A stretch of DNA of 64,000 nucleotides from Pseudomonas sp. DY-1 (lineage in GTDB: Bacteria; Pseudomonadota; Gammaproteobacteria; Pseudomonadales; Pseudomonadaceae): contig NZ_CP032616.1 in NCBI RefSeq assembly GCF_003626975.1, positions 1,488,001-1,552,000 on the forward strand, given 5' to 3'. Below the pieces are notes generated by a model. That model was given only the letters and a program-made list of their open reading frames with translations, was not told where the DNA came from and ran no database searches. Below, piece by piece: positions 36,464 through 44,570 of the stretch; position 1 is the stretch's first letter; each line of letters opens with the position of its first letter. The translations under genes were made by a program, and so were the position numbers.

Positions 36464-36784
36464 TTGAAAAACCCGTTCCCGCTACTGTTCGCCACACTTC
36501 TTGCCGCCCAGGCCCACGCCTCCAGCGACCAGGCCTGGAAGGAGCACGACGCCCGCCTGCTCAGTGCCTGCAAGGCCGTCAGTGGTCTGCAGGACGTCCA
36601 TCCCGCCGGCCAGCCGGTGCTCTTCGATGACCGCCTCGGGCTGACCGCCCTGGTGCTCGAGGGTCGCTACCCCCAGCCCCATATGAAAGACCAGCGCGGC
36701 CGCGAGCTGTGCCTGTTCGAACGCAAGTCGCGCAAGGCGCATATCGCCGAGGCCGACACCCTGTTGGACACCCGCAAGCCCTGA
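36464..36784 (+). CDS. Small exported protein, function unknown
   Basis: A 106-residue product if read from the TTG at 36464. That start gives a clean signal peptide (MKNPFPLLFATLLAAQAHA) and has CGAGG eleven bases upstream; the alternative upstream ATG at 36437 would put nine polar residues in front of it. The mature part has two cysteines (SACKAVSG and RELCLFER) likely to pair, and no motif I can name. The stop is one base from the end of the convergent corA gene. Confidence 0.6.
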   Translation: MKNPFPLLFATLLAAQAHASSDQAWKEHDARLLSACKAVSGLQDVHPAGQPVLFDDRLGLTALVLEGRYPQPHMKDQRGRELCLFERKSRKAHIAEADTLLDTRKP

Positions 36785-36785
36785 G

Positions 36786-37772
36786 TCAGAACCAGCCTTT
36801 CCACTTGAACCAGGCATACGGCAGGATCGCCGATACCACCATCAGGCCCAGCGCCACCGGATAGCCGAACGCCCAATCCAGCTCCGGCATCGAGCGAAAG
36901 TTCATGCCGTACACCGTGCCCACCAGGGTCGGTGGCAGGAAGAGTACGGCGGCAATGGAAAACACCTTGATGATGCTGTTCTGCTCGATGTCGATCAGCC
37001 CCAGGGTGGCGCTAAGGAGGAAGGCGATCTCGTCGAACATCTTTGCCACGTAATCCACCAGGGAGCGGATGTCCCGCTCGATCGAACGCGAGCGATCCAG
37101 CCCCTGCTCGCTCAGCCAGAGCTCCGACCACGCATTCGAATAGTCCACTACCCGACCCATGCCGGTCAGGCTCTCGCGCAACTTCACCAGCGCCGAGTTG
37201 TGCCGGCCGAGGCGCTTGACCACCTGTTGCAGGTCGGTCCGGCTGCCCTTGCTTCTGGGCGCTGCGCCGCGCTCCTCGCTGAACACCGCGCCGGACATCT
37301 CATCCAGTTCACGCTGCATCAGCTCCAGCATGTCGGCAATGTGGTCCACCACACTGCCGCACAGGGAGAGGAATATCTGCTCGCTGGACGCGTGAGTCTC
37401 AGGCTCGCGAAGGAACTTGTCCTCCAGGTATTCGAAGAACGGCAGGTTGGCGTAGCGCACTGTCACCAGGTAATCGGGCGCCACCACGAACATCACGTCG
37501 CTGGAGATCGGCCGCTGCTCGCGCAGGCCGCTCACCAGGGTGGCATTCATGTAGAGGGTGCCGGCGTGCTGATAGAGGCGCGAGGTTTCCTCGATCTCGA
37601 CAATGGCCTCGCGGCCTGGAATCTCCACGCCCAGGGCCTCGGCGATGAAAGCCGCTTCCCCCGGTTCGGGGTCCATCAGGTCGATCCACAAGGTGCCTGG
37701 CGGAATGGCCACGCCGGGCTGGCCTGCAGTGGCGTGCAGGACGCCGCCATCCTGCGCGTAGTAGTGGATCAT
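36786..37772 (-). CDS. CorA-family divalent cation transporter
   Basis: A 328-residue inner-membrane protein of the CorA metal-ion transporter family: a large cytoplasmic alpha/beta and helical domain (1-265) and two C-terminal membrane helices, the first ending in the selectivity motif YGMNF (the GMN of CorA) and the second in PYAWFKWKGWF. It likely carries Mg2+, Co2+ or, as in the ZntB branch, Zn2+. The ATG at 37770-37772, after AAGGAGCC, is chosen over a long in-frame upstream extension of low-complexity proline-rich sequence. Confidence 0.9.
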   Translation of the reverse strand: MIHYYAQDGGVLHATAGQPGVAIPPGTLWIDLMDPEPGEAAFIAEALGVEIPGREAIVEIEETSRLYQHAGTLYMNATLVSGLREQRPISSDVMFVVAPDYLVTVRYANLPFFEYLEDKFLREPETHASSEQIFLSLCGSVVDHIADMLELMQRELDEMSGAVFSEERGAAPRSKGSRTDLQQVVKRLGRHNSALVKLRESLTGMGRVVDYSNAWSELWLSEQGLDRSRSIERDIRSLVDYVAKMFDEIAFLLSATLGLIDIEQNSIIKVFSIAAVLFLPPTLVGTVYGMNFRSMPELDWAFGYPVALGLMVVSAILPYAWFKWKGWF

Positions 37773-37900
37773 CCATTGGCTCCTTGGGCGTCTGGGAATG
37801 AGTAAAGCACCGGTCATGCCCTGCGAAGACGCGTCTGGCGGACCGGGAGGCACGCGCCCGGCACCTGGGCTAGGTTGAGACCAAGGCAAAGGAGACAACC

Positions 37901-39001
37901 ATGACCCAGCGCAGATCACCCGTGGAGCCGGGCGAAGCGGTGCCCTGGTTCACCAGCAGCACCCCTAGCCGCGAGCGTTTCACCTTCGACACCGCAGCCG
38001 GACGCTACATCGTCCTGAGCTTTCTCGGCTCGACGTCAGACCCGACGGCATCCCGCGTACTCACAGACCTGCTTGCGCGCCGCGAATATTTCAACGACGA
38101 CCAGGCGAGTTTCTTCGGCGTCATCGTCGACCCGCGCGACCGCGACCAGCAGCGCATCCGCGATCTACTGCCAGGCGTTCGCTTCTTCTGGGACATCGAC
38201 CGCACAATCTGCAACCTCTACGGCGTCCAGCGGGAAAATGGCGCGATTCGCCAGATGACCTATGTGCTCGACCCGCGGCTGCGGGTGATTGCGGTGCTGC
38301 CTATCGCCACGGGTGGCGAAGGCCATGTCGATAACGTCCTCGCCCTGCTCCAGGCGCAGGACCCCGTCCCTGCACCGGCTACCGCCCAGCCTCAGGCGCC
38401 GGTCCTGGTGATCCCGCGCATCTTCGAACCCGCCCTGTGCCAGAAACTGATCGATTACTACGAGCGTCAGGGCGGAAGCGAATCCGGCTATATGATCGAA
38501 CGCGACGGCATGACGGTCGAAGTCCTCAAGCACGAACACAAGCGCCGCCGCGATTGCGCATTGGAGGACGAGCAATTGCGCCAGACCTGCATGCACCGCA
38601 TCACCACGCGACTGATCCCCGAACTGCTGAAGGCCTTCCAATTCAACGCCACACGCATGGAGCGCTACCTGGTCGCCTGTTACGACGCCGCGGAAGGCGG
38701 CCACTTCCGCCCCCACCGCGACAACACCACCAAGGGCACCGCACACCGCCGCTTCGCCGTCTCCCTGTTCCTCAACAGCGGCGAGTACGAAGGCGGCCAA
38801 CTGCGCTTCCCGGAATTCGGCCGCAGCCTCTACTGCGCCCCCACGGGCGGCGCCGTCGTGTTCTCCTGCTCGCTGCTGCACGAGGCCACGCCCGTCACGC
38901 AAGGCCGCCGTTACATGTTCCTGCCCTTCCTCTATGACGAAGAGGCCCGGCGCATTCGCGAAGAAAACCAGCAGTACCTGGCCAGTCAGGCCGAGCAGTG
39001 A
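37901..39001 (+). CDS. Redoxin-prolyl 4-hydroxylase-type 2OG oxygenase fusion
   Basis: A 366-residue soluble protein. Residues about 8-150 resemble an AhpC/TSA-type thioredoxin fold (PVEPGEAVPWF, IVLSFLGST, a domain end with YGVQ and YVLDPRLRVIAV), but the position of the peroxidatic cysteine in the SFLGSTSDP segment is not a cysteine. Residues about 165-355 are a 2-oxoglutarate/Fe(II) oxygenase of the prolyl 4-hydroxylase family: iron ligands in HFRPHRD (His272, Asp274) and LLHEA (His327), and the 2OG arginine in QGRRYMF. The enzyme should hydroxylate a protein or small molecule; the substrate is unknown. AAAGGAGACAACC precedes the ATG. Confidence 0.82.
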   Translation: MTQRRSPVEPGEAVPWFTSSTPSRERFTFDTAAGRYIVLSFLGSTSDPTASRVLTDLLARREYFNDDQASFFGVIVDPRDRDQQRIRDLLPGVRFFWDIDRTICNLYGVQRENGAIRQMTYVLDPRLRVIAVLPIATGGEGHVDNVLALLQAQDPVPAPATAQPQAPVLVIPRIFEPALCQKLIDYYERQGGSESGYMIERDGMTVEVLKHEHKRRRDCALEDEQLRQTCMHRITTRLIPELLKAFQFNATRMERYLVACYDAAEGGHFRPHRDNTTKGTAHRRFAVSLFLNSGEYEGGQLRFPEFGRSLYCAPTGGAVVFSCSLLHEATPVTQGRRYMFLPFLYDEEARRIREENQQYLASQAEQ

Positions 39002-39058
39002 TCAGCCACCTGCTTTATCATTTCGCCCCCGCCGCAATTGATGATGGATGAACGCCTG

Positions 39059-39388
39059 ATGACTCACGAAAACCTGCTGGATGCGCTGCTGGCCGCCGAT
39101 ATGCTGCTGATCGACGACCTGCACGCCTGGGAGTTCGATCTCGACGAAGTGCTGGTGGAAGCGCTGCAAGCAGGCCAGCCCGGCGAACCCGAGGCCCAGT
39201 TGCTGTGCATTGCGTGCATGGACGGACGCACCCGCCGCGAATGGCGCTTCACCCAGGCGGCCGTGCAATCTGCGCGCTTCGACAGCGCCACTGGTTGCTG
39301 GAAACTTGCAGGGGCCGAAGGCGACCACGCCCTGCTCTGCCTGGACGCTGTCGGCGGCGATGCAGAGGATGAAGACGAGCAGGAGTAA
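39059..39388 (+). CDS. Small acidic protein, DUF5629-like
   Basis: A 109-residue acidic soluble protein starting MTHENLLDALLAADMLLIDD and ending in a run of Asp and Glu (DAEDEDEQE). The pattern of LLDAL-AADML-IDDL-AWEFDLDE recalls the Pseudomonas DUF5629 family, function unknown. Start choice among four in-frame codons (TTG 39038, ATG 39041, 39044, 39059) is uncertain; the last has GGATG nine bases upstream and matches the family opening. No signal peptide. It follows the oxygenase gene by 57 bases. Confidence 0.65.
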   Translation: MTHENLLDALLAADMLLIDDLHAWEFDLDEVLVEALQAGQPGEPEAQLLCIACMDGRTRREWRFTQAAVQSARFDSATGCWKLAGAEGDHALLCLDAVGGDAEDEDEQE

Positions 39389-39483
39389 CACTCCACCACC
39401 GGTGCGCGCAGCGCACCGAGTGCAGGATCGGTTCAGCCAAGCGATACCGCTGTACCTGTAAGTGACTGGTGTACCTCTGAGGT

Positions 39484-40047
39484 TCAGGTCAGCACATTGC
39501 GAATGAAGCGGACGAGCACGTCGCCTTCATTGGCATAGGTGTAAAGCTGGTCGCTGCCGAACACCAGGAAATCCCCGGCGCCCACCTGCTGCTTCTCCTC
39601 GCCGCGCAGCACACTGAGGCTGCCCTCGATCACGTAGATCATCTCTCGCCAGCCCTCGGCATCCGGTTCAGCCGTATAGCGCTCACCGGGCTCCAGCGAC
39701 CAGCTCCAGAGTTCGACCTCGTGTCGCGTCGCGGAACTGGCCAGCAGGGTCGCGCGGCTACCCGGCTTGGAGCCGACCCAGGCGACAGCATTGATACGCG
39801 AGCGATCGGGACGATCCGGCCGTTGCACCAGGTCCGGGAAAAGCACGCCGAGGGCTGCGGCAATGCGATCCAGCGTGGCGAGGCTGACATTCACATCGCC
39901 GCCTTCGATACCCACCAGCATGCGTCGACTGACACCAGCGGCGCCGGCCAGGGCTTCCTGGCTCAGCCCCGCCGCGCGACGCAGGCGGCGAACGTTTTCA
40001 GAAACATGTTCGAGGACGTTGGGGCGCTCATCTGACTTGGGCAACAT
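39484..40047 (-). CDS. XRE-family regulator with cupin domain
   Basis: A 187-residue transcription factor: an N-terminal HTH_XRE domain (about 12-68, VRRLRRAAGLSQEALAGAAGV and a second helix SRRMLVGIEGG) and a C-terminal cupin barrel (about 105-185, with PGERYTAEPDAEGWREMIYVIEGSL), probably binding a small effector. It is divergent from an RhtA-type exporter and likely controls it. Earlier in-frame ATGs (40086, 40074) exist, but they fall inside an inverted repeat that looks like its operator, so I use 40047. Confidence 0.82.
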   Translation of the reverse strand: MLPKSDERPNVLEHVSENVRRLRRAAGLSQEALAGAAGVSRRMLVGIEGGDVNVSLATLDRIAAALGVLFPDLVQRPDRPDRSRINAVAWVGSKPGSRATLLASSATRHEVELWSWSLEPGERYTAEPDAEGWREMIYVIEGSLSVLRGEEKQQVGAGDFLVFGSDQLYTYANEGDVLVRFIRNVLT

Positions 40048-40073
40048 ATTGCTCACACCCTGGCTTTTGCGCA

Positions 40074-40088
40074 TTATGTTGCACATAA
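40074..40088. promoter_or_regulatory. Candidate operator between XRE-cupin regulator and rhtA
   Basis: TTATGT (40074-40079) and ACATAA (40083-40088) are perfect inverse copies three bases apart. A related dyad GCAACATATTGC lies at 40041-40052. Their position between divergent regulator and exporter genes suggests autoregulation and control of the exporter. Confidence 0.5.
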
Positions 40089-40132
40089 CCAGTAAAACAC
40101 GCCACCCCTACCGTCTTGCCGGATCTGCCTCC

Positions 40133-41026
40133 ATGACCTCGCTGTCGCGTCGCCTTGCTTCCACCCTGCTACCCGTTGCCGTCCTCATGGTGGCCATGGC
40201 CTCGATCCAGAGTGGCGCCTCCCTGGCCAAGTCACTGTTCCCGGTTATCGGCGCCCAGGGCACCACAGCACTACGCCTGGTGTTCGCCGCCGTCATCCTT
40301 ACGCTGATCCTGCGCCCGTGGCGCGCGCGCATCAGCAAGAATTCCCTGCTGCCGCTGATCATGTACGGCCTCGCACTGGGCGGCATGAACCTGCTCTTCT
40401 ACATGTCACTGCGTACCATTCCGCTGGGCATCGCCGTCGCCCTGGAATTCACCGGCCCGTTGGCCGTGGCGCTGTTCGCATCGCGCCGGGCGATCGACTT
40501 CATCTGGATTGGCCTGGCGGTACTGGGCCTCTGGCTTCTCCTGCCGCTGGGCAAGAGCGAAGGCCACCTGGACCTGACCGGCATGGCCTACGCACTTGGC
40601 GCGGGCGTCTGCTGGGCTCTTTACATCCTCTACGGCGCGCGTGCCGGTAACGACCATGGCATGCAAGGCGCTGCCCTGGGGGTGCTGGTAGCAGCCCTGT
40701 TCGTCGCCCCGATTGGCATCGCCCATGCCGGCGCCGACTTGCTGCGCCCGGAACTGTTGCCCGTGGCGCTGGCCGTCGCCCTGCTTTCCACCGCCATTCC
40801 CTACACCCTGGAAATGGTCGCCCTCACCCGCCTGCCGGCGCAGACCTTCGGCACCCTGATGAGCATCGAACCAGCCTTTGGTGCTCTCTCGGGCCTGATC
40901 TTCCTTGGTGAACAGCTTTCGCTGCTGCAATGGTTGGCAATCCTCTGCATCATCCTTGCGTCCGTCGGTTGCACCGTCACCGCGACACCCCGCCAACAGA
41001 CCCCGCCACTGGTACCCGCCGACTGA
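40133..41026 (+). CDS. rhtA: RhtA-like threonine/homoserine exporter
   Basis: A 297-residue inner-membrane exporter of the RhtA branch of the EamA superfamily, with ten helices. SIQSGASLAKSLFPVIGAQGTTALRL at the start, LEFTGPLAVALFASRR in the middle and FGTLMSIEPAFGALSGLIFLGEQLS near the end are RhtA-like segments. RhtA exports threonine, homoserine and some analogues; the assignment at this level is by similarity. The ATG at 40133 is used; the frame is open far upstream only because it overlaps the divergent regulator. Confidence 0.82.
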   Translation: MTSLSRRLASTLLPVAVLMVAMASIQSGASLAKSLFPVIGAQGTTALRLVFAAVILTLILRPWRARISKNSLLPLIMYGLALGGMNLLFYMSLRTIPLGIAVALEFTGPLAVALFASRRAIDFIWIGLAVLGLWLLLPLGKSEGHLDLTGMAYALGAGVCWALYILYGARAGNDHGMQGAALGVLVAALFVAPIGIAHAGADLLRPELLPVALAVALLSTAIPYTLEMVALTRLPAQTFGTLMSIEPAFGALSGLIFLGEQLSLLQWLAILCIILASVGCTVTATPRQQTPPLVPAD

Positions 41027-41117
41027 GCACGGGCATTTCCGTTGAACACCCTCTTGCGGAAGTCAGGTAATTCTCCGCACGCTATAGCGATCCGGACCGC
41101 GCCTTACAGGTACCTCA

Positions 41118-42059
41118 ATGAACAGACTTCCCTATGTCGCCACCGGCTGCCAGCCGGTGAACTGGCAACTCGACCAGATCGTCAACGACCTGCGCGACGC
41201 CCGTGCCCAATGGCGCGCCCAACATGGCCGCCTGCAGGACCGTGGCGGTCGTGAACTGCCGTCGCGCGTTACCGTCGGGCAGATCATTGAAGCCCTGTCC
41301 GGCGCCCTCTTCCCCATGCGCCTCGGCCCGGCTGATCTGCGCGAGGAAAGCGAGGACTTCTACGTCGGCCATACCCTGGACGTGGTGCTCAACGCGCTGG
41401 CCGGCGAAGTGCGCCGTGAACTGTCCTATGCCGCGCGCCAGAACGGCGTCAGCGGCGACGATATCGCCTGCCAGGCGATCGAGATCGTCAAAGGGTTCGC
41501 CGCCACCCTGCCCAAGCTGCGGATACTGCTGGACACCGACGTGCTGGCCGCCTACCAGGGCGACCCGGCAGCCCGCAGCGTGGATGAGGTACTGATCTGC
41601 TATCCGGGTGTGCATGCAGTCATCCACCATCGCCTCGCCCACTACTTCTACACGGCCGGCCTGCCGCTGCTGGCGCGGATGATCGCCGAGATCGCCCACT
41701 CGGCCACGGGCATCGACATCCACCCCGGCGCCCAGATCGGCAAGAGCTTCTTCATCGATCATGGCACCGGCGTGGTCATCGGCGAGACGGCAATCATCGG
41801 TGAGCGGGTGCGCATCTATCAGGCCGTGACCCTGGGCGCCAAACGCTTTCCCGCAGACGAGGAAGGCAACCTGCAGAAGGGCCAGCCGCGCCACCCGATC
41901 GTCGAAGACGACGTAGTGATCTATGCCGGCGCCACCATCCTCGGCCGTATCACCATCGGCAAGGGCTCCACCATCGGCGGTAACGTCTGGCTGACCCGCA
42001 GCGTGCCGGAGCACAGCAACATCACCCAGGCGAACCTGCAGAACGAGTCGGGGGTGTAA
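41118..42059 (+). CDS. epsC: Serine O-acetyltransferase, EpsC type
   Basis: A 313-residue soluble enzyme that makes O-acetylserine for cysteine synthesis from serine and acetyl-CoA. The N-terminal helical half (1-165) is followed by the left-handed beta-helix (about 190-290) with DIHPGAQIGKSFFIDHGTGVV and the catalytic histidines, including HGTG. The insert before the last helix turns (KRFPADEEGNLQKGQPRHP) is typical of the EpsC/SrpH form and not of enteric CysE. It has no cys-gene neighbour. Confidence 0.88.
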   Translation: MNRLPYVATGCQPVNWQLDQIVNDLRDARAQWRAQHGRLQDRGGRELPSRVTVGQIIEALSGALFPMRLGPADLREESEDFYVGHTLDVVLNALAGEVRRELSYAARQNGVSGDDIACQAIEIVKGFAATLPKLRILLDTDVLAAYQGDPAARSVDEVLICYPGVHAVIHHRLAHYFYTAGLPLLARMIAEIAHSATGIDIHPGAQIGKSFFIDHGTGVVIGETAIIGERVRIYQAVTLGAKRFPADEEGNLQKGQPRHPIVEDDVVIYAGATILGRITIGKGSTIGGNVWLTRSVPEHSNITQANLQNESGV

Positions 42060-42082
42060 GGCCGTTTGTGGCAGCCAATTAT

Positions 42083-42122
42083 TGTGGGAGCGAACTCATT
42101 CGCGATTGAAATCGCTCCCACA
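42083..42122. repeat. REP palindrome (GTGGGAGCGAACTC type)
   Basis: TGTGGGAGCGAACTCATTCGCG followed directly by ATTGAAATCGCTCCCACA: two different half-units joined head to head, 24 bases after the epsC stop. Confidence 0.8.
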
Positions 42123-42189
42123 TTGGCCTGACAGGCGCTCGACAGAGCCCCCCTCTGCAAACCCTATCCGGCCAGCCCATGCAATAAAC

Positions 42190-42217
42190 AAAACCGGCCC
42201 CATCAGGGGCCGGTTTT
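42190..42217. terminator. Bidirectional terminator between epsC and the M14 gene
   Basis: AAAACCGGCCCC (42190-42201) and GGGGCCGGTTTT (42206-42217) pair perfectly over 12 bases with loop ATCA. T runs lie at the outer end on both strands, so it can serve the epsC transcript and the carboxypeptidase transcript that ends at 42233. Confidence 0.9.
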
Positions 42218-42232
42218 CATTGCGCGGTCGTC

Positions 42233-43363
42233 TCAGCGCAGCTTGTCGACCATCGCGGCGATCACCGACAGCACATCCTTGCCCAATCGCTTGGAACGAT
42301 CACCGTTCCAGGCCGTACGCGGGTGCGGATTGTCGTCGTGGTCCTTGAACGGCATTTCGATGGTGAAGGACAGGCAATCGAAAGCCATGCCCACCGCATT
42401 GCAGGCCAGCGTGGTATTGGCCTGGCCGGGTTCGTCGCGGGGATAGCCGAACGTCGTCTGGAACTCTGCGCCCATGTCGACTAGACGCTGGCGGAACTCG
42501 GATTCCAGGGCTTCCAGGCGCGGCGTGTATCCGGGGTTGCCCTCACAGCCGGCGGTGAACACATGGGGAATTTCCTCGTCACCATGGATGTCGAGGAAAA
42601 GGTCCACACCCACCTTGCGCATCTCTTGCTGGACGAAGAACACCTCGGGCGTTTCCGTGTCGTTGGCCGACTGCCAGGCGCGGTTGAGGTCCTTGCCGGC
42701 GGCATTGGTGCGCAGGTGGCCACGGAAGGCTCCGTCCGGGTTCATGTTCGGCACCAGATAGAGGTCGGCCTTGGCCAGCAGCGCGTCCAGTTCGGAATCG
42801 CCCTGCTTCGACAGACGCTCGATCACGCCTTCCATGTACCACTCGGCCATGTGCTCGCCAGGGTGTTGCTGGGCAATGATCCAGACCTTGCGCTGGGCAT
42901 TGGGGTTGCGGCTGACCCGAAGCAGCGGAATCTCGCGGCCTTCGATGCTCTTGCCAATTGCCACGATCTCAGCGCCCGCCTTGTCCAGGGCTTCACTGAT
43001 CAACCATTCGTGGCGCGCGCGGCTGTACGGTTCGAAGTAGGCGAACCAGATCTGCTCGTGGGTGGGCTCCAGAGCGAAGTGCAGGCCCTTGTCGTCGAAG
43101 TTGCTGGGGACACGGAACCAGTGAACCTGATCATAGGAGGCGGCGGCGTTGTAGCCGGTCCAGGCATGACTGTAGGCGGACTGGCCGGCATTGGTAAGGC
43201 TGAAGCTGTGGCGCTGGCCGGGGGTCAGGCCGTCGACTTTGAAGTGGAACCACTGGAAGTGGTGGCTCTTCAGGTCCGGACGCATGGCCAGCAGCACCTG
43301 TTGCGGGTTGCTGGCGTCAATTACTTCGATATTGCCGCTGTCGAAGTCCGAGCTGATCTTCAT
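42233..43363 (-). CDS. M14 zinc carboxypeptidase, cytosolic CCP-like
   Basis: A 376-residue protein without signal peptide. Residues about 1-120 are the beta-sandwich N-domain of cytosolic carboxypeptidases (FDSGNIEVID, FHFKVDGLTPGQRHSFSLTNA), and residues about 130-375 the M14 catalytic domain: zinc ligands in QQHPGEHMAEW (His and Glu), the third ligand in FLDIHGDEE, and the catalytic glutamate in FTIEMPFKD near residue 342. Eukaryotic relatives trim glutamates from tubulin; bacterial substrates are not known. It is transcribed towards epsC. Confidence 0.88.
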   Translation of the reverse strand: MKISSDFDSGNIEVIDASNPQQVLLAMRPDLKSHHFQWFHFKVDGLTPGQRHSFSLTNAGQSAYSHAWTGYNAAASYDQVHWFRVPSNFDDKGLHFALEPTHEQIWFAYFEPYSRARHEWLISEALDKAGAEIVAIGKSIEGREIPLLRVSRNPNAQRKVWIIAQQHPGEHMAEWYMEGVIERLSKQGDSELDALLAKADLYLVPNMNPDGAFRGHLRTNAAGKDLNRAWQSANDTETPEVFFVQQEMRKVGVDLFLDIHGDEEIPHVFTAGCEGNPGYTPRLEALESEFRQRLVDMGAEFQTTFGYPRDEPGQANTTLACNAVGMAFDCLSFTIEMPFKDHDDNPHPRTAWNGDRSKRLGKDVLSVIAAMVDKLR

Positions 43364-43467
43364 GGATACCTCAGGGGCGGTGTTTCACGGTTGCGACAGC
43401 ATCGCAGGTCGAATCGTGCGGGGAAATCGTCGGGGCGACATCGACGGACAGCCGGCGCCCCGCAGGG

Positions 43468-44127
43468 TCACTCGCCGCGATCTTCCAGACGAGCCAGGCG
43501 TGCTTCCAGGTCGGCGACCCGAGCTTCCAACTCTTCGATCCGCGCATCAGCGGCGGCGCGTGACTCGCCCCGCTCCGGCTGGCTGGCACGAGCCTCCAGC
43601 AGCGCCTCCAGATCGGCCGGTTCGCCCATCAGGTGCATGTAGCGATCTTCCCGCTGGCCGCCCTGGCGCGGCATCAATACCGCCAGCCCGCGGGCGATCA
43701 GGCGTTCGAGCTGGTGCCGGACGTCCTCGGTATCGTCGAAGTCGGTCAGGCGATTGCTACGGGTCAGCAGCTCACCGAGGGTCTGCGGGCCGCGCAGGAG
43801 TAGCAGGCCGATAAGGATCAACTGCGGCTGCACCACTTCCAGCGCCTTGTCAGCTCGCTGCTCCCAACGGTCTGCACGGCTGCCCATCACCAGCTTCACC
43901 AGGTTCAGCGCCTCGAGGTTGCGCAGCGACTGCCCAGCCTGCCCGGGCGTGACATTCATTACCGGCTCGCGGCTGGTCTTCTGGTTGCAGGCCAGCACCA
44001 GGGCGTTAAGGGTCAACGGGTAGGACTCGGGTGTTGTGGCCTGTTTTTCAATCAGGCTCCCGAGCAACCGAGCCTCGATTGCATTGAGTGGCGCGTCGGC
44101 AAATTGGGCATGGATCTCGGTGGACAT
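43468..44127 (-). CDS. yceH: UPF0502 / DUF480 family protein YceH
   Basis: A 219-residue protein of the YceH (DUF480) family: two winged-helix domains (about 12-95 and 98-175; [54 protein letters not shown]) and a C-terminal coiled coil with heptads rich in Glu, Arg, Ala and Leu (about 190-219). Function is unknown; a DNA-binding role is guessed from the folds. Length and motifs are normal. Confidence 0.88.
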   Translation of the reverse strand: MSTEIHAQFADAPLNAIEARLLGSLIEKQATTPESYPLTLNALVLACNQKTSREPVMNVTPGQAGQSLRNLEALNLVKLVMGSRADRWEQRADKALEVVQPQLILIGLLLLRGPQTLGELLTRSNRLTDFDDTEDVRHQLERLIARGLAVLMPRQGGQREDRYMHLMGEPADLEALLEARASQPERGESRAAADARIEELEARVADLEARLARLEDRGE

Positions 44128-44570
44128 AGCACTATCCGTTTGCTGAAAAGTGCCACTAGCCTAGTCCCCGCCGGCTGGCGAGAAAAGCATTCCTCCCTGC
44201 CGCCTTCCAATCAGTGTTTTCAGGGCAGGCAGCAGAAGTGTTCGACAACTGACGCAGCCGCTCTGGAATAGCCATCACAGATAGCTAACCGGGTTGGAAT
44301 GAGTGGAGACTGATACTTCAGTGGTGATGTTTGAAGGGTGCCGCAGCCATATCCAATCGCATAATTCGATTATACCAATTTCAGGAAAAAGCCTTTCCAC
44401 TTTGCGCAACCACTCCCTGAAAAATCTCTTAAGCCATTGTTTTTAATGATATCTCCACAACTATCATTAACGTCGATGGTAACCATTACACAGGATCACT
44501 TCTTCATCGAAATCACATCAGTAACATGGGCCCCGTAGACAAATTCCAACCCTCCACGAGGTGCCCGAAA
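44128..44570. other. AT-richer gene-free gap upstream of the repeat protein
   Basis: This 443-base stretch has clearly more A and T than the rest of the window, above all from 44270 to 44520, and no supportable gene. It includes a perfect inverted repeat listed separately (44443-44470) and TAATTCGATTATACC near 44363. Low GC next to a repeat gene may mark transferred DNA, a large regulated promoter region, or an undetected small RNA; I cannot tell which. Confidence 0.6.
44443..44470. promoter_or_regulatory. 9-bp inverted repeat upstream of the repeat-protein gene
   Basis: TTAATGATA (44443-44451) and TATCATTAA (44462-44470) are exact inverse copies ten bases apart, so their centres are close to two helical turns apart. 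It lies 100 bases before the ATG at 44571 and looks like a dimer-binding operator. Confidence 0.5.
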
